From Bordetella genomosp. 2 (GTDB lineage Bacteria; Pseudomonadota; Gammaproteobacteria; Burkholderiales; Burkholderiaceae_B), in assembly GCF_002261345.1 (NCBI RefSeq), contig NZ_NEVT01000002.1:1-64000 (forward strand): a stretch of 64,000 nt of DNA, in the 5' to 3' direction. Of this stretch, positions 19,457-26,217 are shown one piece after another. Made by a program: the position numbers and the translations under genes. Under the pieces are notes generated by a model. That model searched no databases, was not told where the DNA came from, and saw only the letters and a program-made list of their open reading frames with translations. The stretch's first letter is position 1; each line of letters starts with the position of its first letter.

Positions 19457-20194
19457 TCAGTGCTGCAAGGGCACGTCGGCAACGTCGGAAACGCCGCCGT
19501 AGTCGTTGATGTAGCCGAAGCGCAGCGTGCCGCGCGAGGCGAGGTTCAGCTGCCGGAGCGGCACGGACAGCGTCTGGCCGGGCGCGATCATGTCTACATC
19601 GATGCCCTGGCCGGTGCCGCCGGCGGGCCGGTCCTGGATGTGCGCGAAGGTGACATGCAACGGGCTGGCGTTGCTGATCTTCAGCGTCTGGCCGTCGATA
19701 CGCCATTGCAGGGCGCGCGCGGCCTCATCCAGGGTCGTCTTCAGGCCGGCCGGCCGGTAGAACAGCTTGATGCGGGTGCGGATCGCCACTTGCAGCGCAT
19801 TGGCGGCCTCCGAGCGCGGCGGGATTTCCTGGATGTTGATCCAGAACAGGGATTCTCGGTCGCCAGGCAGGCCCTGGCCGGCATAGATGGTGCGCACCAG
19901 GGCTTCTTCCCCGGGCGCCAGCCGCATCAGCGGCGGCGTGATCGCCATCGGCAGGTTTTCCGGCATGACCGTGGCGTCGCCGGTATCCAGCCAGGTCTGC
20001 ACCATGTAGGGCAGCGTGCTCTTGTTCGAGATCGCCACTGATGCCGAGGCGGCCTGTCCGTGGTAGACCACGCGCGTGGCCTGTACGTGGACGGCTGCCT
20101 GCGCGGCGCCGTGCAAGGCCAGGCCGAGCGTCGCCGCGCAGGCCAGGCGCCTGGCCCATGCCGCGCAGCGGTCGAATGCTTGGAAGAAAATCAT
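19457..20194 (-). CDS. Periplasmic fimbrial chaperone (PapD family)
   Basis: PapD-type periplasmic chaperone of 245 residues. Signal peptide (ARRLACAATLGLALHGAAQA), then two immunoglobulin-like domains: the G1-strand region LQVAIRTRIKLFYRP carries the family motif with the subunit-capping Lys, and the first domain has the NKSTLPYMVQTW...FWINIQEIPP pattern. It folds pilin subunits by donor-strand complementation and hands them to the usher encoded next. Confidence 0.95.
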   Translation of the reverse strand: MIFFQAFDRCAAWARRLACAATLGLALHGAAQAAVHVQATRVVYHGQAASASVAISNKSTLPYMVQTWLDTGDATVMPENLPMAITPPLMRLAPGEEALVRTIYAGQGLPGDRESLFWINIQEIPPRSEAANALQVAIRTRIKLFYRPAGLKTTLDEAARALQWRIDGQTLKISNASPLHVTFAHIQDRPAGGTGQGIDVDMIAPGQTLSVPLRQLNLASRGTLRFGYINDYGGVSDVADVPLQH

Positions 20195-20276
20195 GACAGT
20201 GCTCTGCGATAAAGCTGGCTATGCGCGGCGACCGGTGCGGGAATCGCTCCGCCCGCCGCGTTGCTTCGTTGCCGGA

Positions 20277-20304
20277 CGCCGGCCGGATACCGCCCCGGCC
20301 GGCG
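20277..20304 (-). terminator. Hairpin between pilin and chaperone genes (possible attenuator)
   Basis: A perfect 9-base stem (20277-20285 with 20296-20304, CGCCGGCCG) with a 10-base loop lies in the 124-base gap after the major pilin stop. There is no T-run, so it may be a partial terminator or an mRNA 3'-end stabiliser, which would raise pilin over chaperone and usher as usual in fimbrial operons. Confidence 0.45.
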
Positions 20305-20318
20305 CCCCGCCTTGCCGA

Positions 20319-20849
20319 TCAGCGATACTCGATCGAGAAGGTCGAGGTGGCGTTGGCTTCGCCGGCGCCCACGGTCTGCTCGAAGGACTTGTAGCGAGCC
20401 TTCAGGTTGACCGTCGCGGTGCCGTCGGCGCCGACATTGACGATGGCCGGATCGGTGATGTCCTGGTTCAGCGGGAACACCTTGTCGGTGTTATCCAGGA
20501 TTTCGATCCCCACGCCGGTGGCCACGCTCACGGCCAGCAGCTCGGGATGGCCGGCGGGAGCCTGGCCGTCGAAGCGGATGGTGTAGGCGCCCGGGTCGCA
20601 GTTCTCCAGGCCGATGGTGAAGGCCTTGGACGACGACACATCGCCGACGTTCTTGAACAGCGAAGTCGGGTACGTGCCGATGACCACGGTCTGGTCCTTG
20701 GTGGCGCTGGTCACGTCGCAGGTCGACTGGATGATCTCACCTTCGAATTTGACCGTGCCGGTCGCGGCCTGCGCGGCCACCGGCAAGACCCCCGCCAGGG
20801 CCAGGCCCAGGGCGGTCCGTTTGAAAATAGAAGTCACGCTGGAGTTCAT
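20319..20849 (-). CDS. Major fimbrial subunit (type 1-like pilin)
   Basis: Pilin of 176 residues: signal peptide (LGLALAGVLPVAAQA), then a fimbrial domain opening with GTVKFEGEIIQSTCDV (first Cys of the conserved disulfide), the second Cys in IGLENCDPGAYTIRF, and the C-terminal beta-strand ATSTFSIEYR needed for chaperone binding. AGGAAA sits about six bases before the ATG. It is the first gene of a pilin-chaperone-usher-adhesin operon. The promoter region lacks a homopolymeric C tract, unlike the phase-variable Bordetella fim2/fim3 promoters. Confidence 0.93.
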   Translation of the reverse strand: MNSSVTSIFKRTALGLALAGVLPVAAQAATGTVKFEGEIIQSTCDVTSATKDQTVVIGTYPTSLFKNVGDVSSSKAFTIGLENCDPGAYTIRFDGQAPAGHPELLAVSVATGVGIEILDNTDKVFPLNQDITDPAIVNVGADGTATVNLKARYKSFEQTVGAGEANATSTFSIEYR

Positions 20850-21070
20850 GAAGAGTTTCCTGAAAATAAAAAAACGGAGATCCGGGCAAGTGCCTTATGG
20901 CAGTTTGTTTCGTGTCGCCGGCAATTATTCGAATGAATTGCAATGAGCCCAGCAGTTAATGCCCTTCTCCTTTCCGAATAATGCCGAACAACACAACTGA
21001 TAATGAGCTCGGCGACAGAATATCGAAGGGATAACAAAAAGCTACGTTTTCTACGATCAAGAAAAGTCAA

Positions 21071-21110
21071 TTTTCAAACCTTTTGTTTTTTGCGATGTCA
21101 GGTTTGAAAA
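21071..21110. promoter_or_regulatory. 11-base inverted repeat upstream of the fimbrial operon (operator candidate)
   Basis: TTTTCAAACCT (21071-21081) is repeated in perfect inverted form as AGGTTTGAAAA (21100-21110), arms separated by 18 bases, about 220-260 bases upstream of the pilin ATG. The spacing between arm centres (29 bases) is near three helical turns, so a dimeric regulator could bind one DNA face. The regulator is unknown; the sequence does not match the TTTC-based BvgA heptads that I know. Confidence 0.55.
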
Positions 21111-21239
21111 GCAAATCGAAAGCTGCGTTTTTATTCGTATGAATATCCACTTCTTTCATTATGTCGGCTGAATGGACATAATTGGAAATGTTGTTTTAGT
21201 GGCTTAATGTAAATAACGCGCCGGCATTCCGCCCACGAC

Positions 21240-21264
21240 AAAAAAGGGCTGGTGTCAAGCCCTT
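21240..21264 (-). terminator. Rho-independent terminator, minus strand
   Basis: On the minus strand a 7-base stem AAGGGCT/AGCCCTT with a 7-base loop is followed by six T residues. It would stop transcripts entering the fimbrial control region from the accessory genes upstream (21714 and beyond). Confidence 0.7.
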
Positions 21265-21584
21265 CGTACCAATGACTGACGGCATGAAACGGTAAGTGGG
21301 ACAATAGGTTATCTATTGCGGAGGCGGCTATGGGAGGTCTCAGTATTGTGAGCTAGGAGCCACATAGGAGCGTCGGGAGAGTAAGGGGCATCGTGCTTCG
21401 TAGGGCTCGATTGCCTACACAGCGGCGCTTATCGGTTCATCGTAGCCCAATACGTCGTCACTTTTCAGAACAACGAATGCGCAGCTTCGGGCTACGCGCC
21501 CGAGGAATCATCCGTTTAGTCAGCGACCAGCATCCGCTCGATTTCGGGTGTGTGGTATTGCTGCAAAGGGATCGGGCGACTCAT

Positions 21585-21617
21585 GCCGGCTGATGAACGC
21601 AATGCGCATCAGCCGGC
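21585..21617. repeat. Perfect 10-base inverted repeat
   Basis: GCCGGCTGAT (21585-21594) pairs perfectly with ATCAGCCGGC (21608-21617) across a 13-base loop. On the minus strand it is followed at once by an ATG with a 22-codon open frame (MSRPIPLQQYHTPEIERMLV...), which may be a gene remnant. The hairpin lies downstream of the NmrA-like gene and could also be an RNA 3' structure. Confidence 0.45.
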
Positions 21618-21713
21618 CAGTCGATTTTTCGGATCCACGCTTGGCGTTGGAAAGCGCCACGCTCGGCTTGTCCCCTGATGGAGGACGCGCACAGTCTCAT
21701 GCAAGCGACCGGG

Positions 21714-22649
21714 TCAGGCTTCCAACAGGTGCTGCAGGTAATGCGCGACATCGACTGTTTCAATGCCGTGTTTTGCATTGAAGGTGTTGGCCTTGTCCCA
21801 CCACATCCCATCACCCAGCGCGAAGGCGGCCCGGTAGCGCGTCATGACATCATCAGGAGCCAATGCAAGGTCGGCGCGCAACTTATCCAGCGACCACAGC
21901 GTCTTCTCGAACGCATATCCGGTGACGCGCTCGACGACCTCGGCCAACTCGCCATAGGAAATCGTATCGCCGGCCACATACACCACCTCGTTGGCGATGC
22001 GCGGCTCGGCCAGCAGTATCTCCGTGGTGAGCCTGCCAATGTCTTCCGGCGTCGTGACCGTGACCCTGGTGTCCCAGGTGCCCAGGCCATGGACAGTCCT
22101 GGCGGCAAGGTTCACCACGTCGAACGCCGGCTCGAACAGGAAGCTGGTGAACATGCCGGTGGAGATGATCACCCACTCGGTCTGCTGCTGCGCGCGCAGC
22201 AGTTGGCGTACGTCGTATTGCTCGTCGAACACCGGCTGGCCGCTGCCTTGTCCGACCACATCGTAGTCAACGCCGAACTGCCACGGGAAATAGCGCTCGA
22301 CCTCGGCGTCTAGCGCGGCGCGGGTGATTTTCAACTGCGTGCCGGGGCCAGCGACAAAGCCGGTGCAATTGACTACCGTGCGATAGCGCTCAAACAAGGC
22401 TTGCAGGGCGGCGGCATCGCCCGCCAGATCGAAGCCAATGACCTCCACGCCCAACGCCTGCAGGATACCGAGACTTTCGATATCGCCGGGGCGGGAGCTA
22501 GAGACAGTCTGCGGTGAGACAACAACCGTGACCGATTGGCGGCGCTCGGCCGCGCGCGGAGCGAGCGCACGCAGCACCGCCATGCCCAGTTGACCGGCGC
22601 CAAGGACCAACAGGTCACGGCGATTGGATTCTTTTGCTGACATAGACAT
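21714..22649 (-). CDS. NmrA-like / isoflavone-reductase-like NAD(P)-binding protein
   Basis: Atypical short-chain reductase family protein of 311 residues with a Rossmann motif LVLGAGQLGMAVL near the N-terminus and the NmrA/aromatic-alcohol-reductase pattern (VVNCTGFV..., YFPWQFGVDYDVVG, TGMFTSFLF, VTTPEDIGRLTTEILL). Such proteins reduce phenylpropanoid-like substrates or sense NAD(P) redox state. It is divergent from a LysR regulator gene with operator-like repeats between them, so it is probably that regulator's target. Codon use and lower local GC set it apart from the core genes. Confidence 0.87.
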   Translation of the reverse strand: MSMSAKESNRRDLLVLGAGQLGMAVLRALAPRAAERRQSVTVVVSPQTVSSSRPGDIESLGILQALGVEVIGFDLAGDAAALQALFERYRTVVNCTGFVAGPGTQLKITRAALDAEVERYFPWQFGVDYDVVGQGSGQPVFDEQYDVRQLLRAQQQTEWVIISTGMFTSFLFEPAFDVVNLAARTVHGLGTWDTRVTVTTPEDIGRLTTEILLAEPRIANEVVYVAGDTISYGELAEVVERVTGYAFEKTLWSLDKLRADLALAPDDVMTRYRAAFALGDGMWWDKANTFNAKHGIETVDVAHYLQHLLEA

Positions 22650-22741
22650 AATTTCTCATAATCAAATAAATGAATGATTTCGCACCAGCCCGCGAGAACG
22701 GTCAACGAGCGACTCCGTGACGAGAATCACGCAAAATTGTG

Positions 22742-22780
22742 CTTCCATACTTGTCACATGCATGGAAGTTTAGTTCCATG
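22742..22780. promoter_or_regulatory. Operator-like palindromes between NmrA-like gene and LysR gene
   Basis: CATGGAA (22761-22767) and TTCCATG (22774-22780) form a perfect inverted repeat with a 6-base spacer. A third half-site, CTTCCAT (22742-22748), pairs with ATGGAAG (22762-22768). A cluster of three half-sites between divergent genes is the layout of LysR recognition and activation sites. Confidence 0.6.
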
Positions 22781-22848
22781 GCAGTAGATGAAAAAGCGGA
22801 CAAAGCAACATTCAATATTTGAATAAATGCAATAATTAGTCATTTCAG

Positions 22849-22869
22849 TCCTGATGCGATGAAGGCTCC
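22849..22869 (+). repeat. Direct repeat copy 1 flanking the LysR gene
   Basis: Contains TGCGATGAAGGCTCC (22855-22869), preceded by TCCTGA. A copy differing by one deleted base occurs at 23883-23902, just after the LysR gene. The pair brackets the regulator gene. Confidence 0.7.
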
Positions 22870-22915
22870 AACCCTGGCGCCTTAGCGCGCCCACCCTCAC
22901 AAGGAGATGTTCACC

Positions 22916-23821
22916 ATGGATAGACTGCAAGCCATGGAGACTTTCGTGCGCGTGATCGAGGCCGGCAGTTTCAAACAGGCTGCCAATACGCTGAACGTGC
23001 TTCCCTCAACCGTCACGCGCAACATCAAGGAACTGGAATCGCACCTCGGCACGCGGCTGCTCAATCGCACGACGCGCGCTGTCAGCGCCACCGATGCGGG
23101 TCTGCGCTTCTACGACAGTTGCAAGGCGATCCTGCGTGAACTGCAGGAGGCAGAGGCCCAAGCCTCTCAACAAGCCGAAGCGCTGCACGGCACGATCAAG
23201 ATCGGCACCACCTCGTCGCTGGCGAGGCATTGCCTGATTGCAGCCTTGCCGGCGTTCATGCGCCGCCACCCCCGAGTCGAACTGGAACTGCATCTGTCTG
23301 ACACCACGGCAGATGTCGTTCGACAGGGACTGGACTGTGTCATCCGCACCGGCACCCTACGCAGCTCACAGTTGGTGGCCCGGCGCATCGGCCGCTTTCA
23401 CTGGATCGTCTGCGGCGCCCCGGATTACCTTTCGCAGCACGGAACGCCTGACAGCCTGCAGGCCTTGCAACAGCATGTCGCGGTAGGCTACCTCGGCGGC
23501 CACGCTGGCCGCCTGGCACATTGGAATTTCCAGGACGGCGCGCAGACCATTGCCATTGCCATGCGGGAATGCATACGCGTTGATGACACCGACGCCTACG
23601 TGGAAGCCGGTATCGCCGGCCTGGGCCTGATCCGCGTGGCCAGCTACATGGTGCGAGATCACTTGGCTGCAGGCCGACTGGTCCGTGTGCTGGAGGCGGC
23701 GCATGCCGAACCGGAGCCAATTTCCGTTCTTTACCCACACAGCCGGCACCTTTCCCCGGTCGTGCGGGCTTTCGTCGACTGGGGCAGCGAAGTGGTGGCG
23801 CGGGCATCAAGCCAGTGGTGA
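22916..23821 (+). CDS. LysR family transcriptional regulator
   Basis: LysR-type regulator of 301 residues. N-terminal winged helix-turn-helix (MDRLQAMETFVRVIEAGSFKQAANTL...STVTRNIKELESHLGTRLLNRTTRAVSATDAG) and a periplasmic-binding-protein-like effector domain (IKIGTTSSLARHCLIAALPAFMRRHPRVELEL). The ATG at 22916 has AAGGAG nine bases upstream; the in-frame ATG at 22907 directly abuts that site and is rejected. Likely controls the divergent NmrA-like reductase. The inducer is unknown. Confidence 0.93.
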   Translation: MDRLQAMETFVRVIEAGSFKQAANTLNVLPSTVTRNIKELESHLGTRLLNRTTRAVSATDAGLRFYDSCKAILRELQEAEAQASQQAEALHGTIKIGTTSSLARHCLIAALPAFMRRHPRVELELHLSDTTADVVRQGLDCVIRTGTLRSSQLVARRIGRFHWIVCGAPDYLSQHGTPDSLQALQQHVAVGYLGGHAGRLAHWNFQDGAQTIAIAMRECIRVDDTDAYVEAGIAGLGLIRVASYMVRDHLAAGRLVRVLEAAHAEPEPISVLYPHSRHLSPVVRAFVDWGSEVVARASSQW

Positions 23822-23882
23822 TGCAACTGGCCATTGAAGACCTGCGGCTCCACCCTGATTCTGCGCTCTTACAAGTTTTCGA

Positions 23883-23902
23883 TCCTGTGCGATGAAGGCT
23901 CC
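23883..23902 (+). repeat. Direct repeat copy 2 flanking the LysR gene
   Basis: TCCTG plus TGCGATGAAGGCTCC, identical to 22849-22869 except for one missing A. It lies 60 bases after the LysR stop, at the boundary with the second reductase module. Confidence 0.7.
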
Positions 23903-23916
23903 CAGCACGCGGGTGA

Positions 23917-24786
23917 CTACGACTGCCTCAGTCCCCCGGCTGTGCTCGCCAGAATCTCGGCCAGAGAACACGGCGCGCATCCAGTCAAACGCTCGATGTC
24001 ACCGCTGACGAGGTCATAAGCGCCGCGCGCCTGCCGCGCCTTCATGGATATCACTGCGTCGATAATGACCTCAGGCAGCCCCGCCTTGATCAGCCCGGCT
24101 CGCAGTCCTTCGGCGGGCATCACGTTCAAGACGAAAGGACGCTGCACAAGCTGCTCAATCAACCTGCAGACCGTTTCACTGCGCAGGACGTCAGATCCCG
24201 TCAACTGATAAATGGCGCCCTCGTGGCCCTCACTGGTCAGTGCAGCGGCTGCCGCTTTGGCCACATCACTGCGCGAAACGAAACTGACGCGACTGTCCGC
24301 GAGCGCGGAAAGCCCGCCTGCAGTCAAGGACATCCGCACCTCTTCGGCCAGCGTCTCGGAAAAATAGCTCATTCGCAGAATCGTCCAAGCCGGGATCGTG
24401 CTCTTGATCAACGCCTGCTCACTGTGCCAGTACGCCGCGCCAACGGCTGGCTCCTCCTCACGTTGCGTCCCGGTTGCCGACAACAGGAAGACGTGGCCGA
24501 CCTGGGCGCGTGCCGCCGCATCCAAGGCCGCCAGCATCTGGCGTGAGCGGATCCCCGGCCGCAAATCAGGCCCGGGAATCAAGAGCAGGCGATCCAGGCC
24601 CTGATAGGCCGCCACCAATGTCTCGGGTTGGTCGTAGTCGCCCACGCGGCCTGCATAGGCTCGATCGGTCTTGGGCGTGCGCGAAATCGCCACCAGATCT
24701 TCGGTCGCGACCGTTTCCACCAATGCCTGGACCACTGCGCTGCCAAGCTGGCCACTGGCACCGCTCACACCTATTCTCATCATCAC
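23917..24786 (-). CDS. NAD(P)H-binding oxidoreductase (QorB/YtfG-like SDR)
   Basis: Atypical SDR of 287-289 residues with a Rossmann motif GVSGASGQLGSAVVQAL at the N-terminus and the QorB-like pattern (DYDQPETLVAAYQGLDRLLLIPGP, HVFLLSATG, YWHSEQALIKSTIPAWTILRMSYFSE). QorB/YtfG relatives are NADPH:quinone reductases. Three consecutive ATG codons (24786, 24783, 24780) make the exact start ambiguous. It is divergent from a HxlR regulator gene, the usual partner of such reductases. Confidence 0.88.
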   Translation of the reverse strand: MMMRIGVSGASGQLGSAVVQALVETVATEDLVAISRTPKTDRAYAGRVGDYDQPETLVAAYQGLDRLLLIPGPDLRPGIRSRQMLAALDAAARAQVGHVFLLSATGTQREEEPAVGAAYWHSEQALIKSTIPAWTILRMSYFSETLAEEVRMSLTAGGLSALADSRVSFVSRSDVAKAAAAALTSEGHEGAIYQLTGSDVLRSETVCRLIEQLVQRPFVLNVMPAEGLRAGLIKAGLPEVIIDAVISMKARQARGAYDLVSGDIERLTGCAPCSLAEILASTAGGLRQS

Positions 24787-24827
24787 ACTCCATAGTTATT
24801 TATTGTTCGTTAGGATAAATTGGTTCC

Positions 24828-24833
24828 TATAAT
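24828..24833 (+). promoter_or_regulatory. Putative -10 element of the HxlR-type gene
   Basis: A perfect TATAAT lies 67 bases before the regulator ATG in the short AT-rich divergent spacer. No good -35 element is seen at 17 bases, as expected for an activated or autoregulated promoter. Confidence 0.4.
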
Positions 24834-24899
24834 CCAACAAGAACGCACTAATTCATGCGTGAGGTACACCAATGTTCCTGTCGGCACAAAGGAGAAGCC

Positions 24900-25262
24900 A
24901 TGGAGAATTTGGAGGCTGAATGTCGCGGCCTGGCAGACGTGATTGCACGCATTGGCGACAAGTGGACGGTCATGGTCTGTGGCCATCTGTCAGAAGGCAC
25001 CCACCGTTTCAACGCGTTGAAGCACCGTATCCCCGGCATCTCTCACCGGATGCTGACCATCACCCTGCGCGGACTCGAACGCGATGGACTGGTGGCGCGC
25101 AAGGCCTATGCCACCGTCCCGCCGAAGGTCGAGTATTGCCTGACCCCATTGGGGCGAAGCCTGACAGAACCTCTGGCAGCCCTGGCAAGTTGGGCGCGAG
25201 AGAACCGGCCGGCCCTTGAACAAGCCCGTGCCGCATTTGATCGTCGTACCGCGCAGGACTGA
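24900..25262 (+). CDS. HxlR family transcriptional regulator
   Basis: Winged helix-turn-helix regulator of 120 residues with the HxlR core (VIARIGDKWTVMVCGHLSEGTHRFNALKHRIPGISHRMLTITLRGLERDGLVARKAY...PPKVEYCLTPLGRSL). AAAGGAG lies six bases before ATG 24900; an earlier in-frame ATG at 24855 has none. A Cys near the N-terminus (AECRGL) could allow redox or aldehyde sensing, as shown for related HxlR/HypR/YodB proteins; that is inference. Likely represses the divergent QorB-like gene. Confidence 0.92.
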   Translation: MENLEAECRGLADVIARIGDKWTVMVCGHLSEGTHRFNALKHRIPGISHRMLTITLRGLERDGLVARKAYATVPPKVEYCLTPLGRSLTEPLAALASWARENRPALEQARAAFDRRTAQD

Positions 25263-25338
25263 CCTGACCTTGTCGGAGAGCAGCGCTGGCGCTGTGAAGT
25301 GATGAAGCACGCCGGTAATCAGCGGCGCATGCGAGGCC

Positions 25339-25896
25339 TCATCCCATCAAGTCGCGCCACTTGGTCATGCGCGCGCCCAGGTCGAGCGTATCGCCATCCA
25401 CGCTGAAGCGGCCGTCGCCCTGGTGATGGATCAATCGCGTTTCCTTGCGCGCGGCGTCGATCCAGATACGCTGGACCTCCAGCACCCAAAGGTTGTAGCG
25501 GCGTGCCCAGCCGTCATCGGCGACGCGGCATTCCAGGTTCGCCCAACACTCGCGCACCAGTGGCGCCTCCACGGTTTGCGCGGATGCGGGTGTCAGGCCG
25601 AAATGGGCGAACTTGTCGAGCGACTCGCCCGAGCAGTTGCCGATGTCCACCACCGCCTCGGCCAAATCCACCGTGGGCACGGCCAGCACGCATTCGCCTG
25701 TGTCCGACAGGGCGTGATGGCTGTGGTCCCATGGCCCTATGATGGCCCCGACCAGGGGCGGATCGTGCTGCATCATCATGTGGAAGCCCATCGTCATCAG
25801 GTTGGCGCGGCCATCGGCATCGCGCGTGGCGACCAGCACGATAGGGCCGGATTCGAGGATGCGGTAGGCCTTTTCGGCAGGCAACTCGTTGAGCAT
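25339..25896 (-). CDS. Flavin reductase-like FMN-binding split-barrel protein
   Basis: FMN-binding split-barrel protein of 185 residues: YRILESGPIVLVATRDADGRANLMTMGFHMMMQHDPPLVGAIIGP matches the flavin-reductase-like domain, with C-terminal FAHFGLTPASAQTVEAPLVRECWANLECRV, a signature of the DIM6/NTAB-type family. Such proteins supply reduced flavin or act as oxidoreductases. It is convergent with the HxlR gene and may belong to the same redox module. Confidence 0.9.
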   Translation of the reverse strand: MLNELPAEKAYRILESGPIVLVATRDADGRANLMTMGFHMMMQHDPPLVGAIIGPWDHSHHALSDTGECVLAVPTVDLAEAVVDIGNCSGESLDKFAHFGLTPASAQTVEAPLVRECWANLECRVADDGWARRYNLWVLEVQRIWIDAARKETRLIHHQGDGRFSVDGDTLDLGARMTKWRDLMG

Positions 25897-25962
25897 GGTG
25901 TGATCTCCTGATGCACCAGAGAGGCACGCAGCATCCAGCCGCGTGCCCGCCCTCGTGCGAAT

Positions 25963-26217
25963 TTACTCCGCGAAATCAGTGGCATCGGATGCGCCACGCC
26001 ATGCGTCCAGATCCTTGCGAACCGCCTGCATCTTCTGCTCGGCCTCGACGATCCGGCGGCCAATCTCCCAATAGCTGGCCGTCATCAGCGCATTGACACT
26101 GCGCGCCGTTGCCTGCCGCGCAGCATCCAGTAACTCCACAATGCCGCCGTGGATGCCGGCATAGCCAGTCGGTAAGGCGGCGCGTTTCCCCGCTGCCGTA
26201 GGCGTCTTCCTTGTCAT
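25963..26217 (-). pseudogene. Truncated YhcG/DUF1016-type N-terminal domain
   Basis: An 84-codon frame matches the start of the DUF1016 N-terminal domain of PDDEXK-nuclease-associated YhcG proteins (IVELLDAARQATARSVNALMTASYWEIGRRIVEAEQK). Full-length proteins have about 340 residues including the nuclease domain; here the match ends after some 65 residues and the frame closes soon after. Its ATG overlaps the integrase stop by four bases (ATGA). It is the broken end of a mobile or restriction-associated gene. Confidence 0.75.

Larger units (their letters stand above)
20850..21713. promoter_or_regulatory. AT-rich control region of the fimbrial operon and flanking remnant DNA
   Basis: 864 bases without a convincing gene. 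The 20850-21250 part is strikingly AT-rich against the GC-rich surroundings, with A/T runs typical of nucleoid-protein (H-NS-like) binding and room for the fimbrial promoter. It contains an 11-base inverted repeat (21071-21110) and ends in a minus-strand terminator (21240-21264). The 21270-21710 part has only very short frames and a perfect hairpin at 21585-21617; it looks like decayed accessory DNA. Confidence 0.55.

Noticed and set aside
20850-21110. BvgA heptad sites upstream of the pilin gene
   Set aside because: A-rich stretches with TTTC occur, but no properly spaced inverted heptads; the evidence is too weak.
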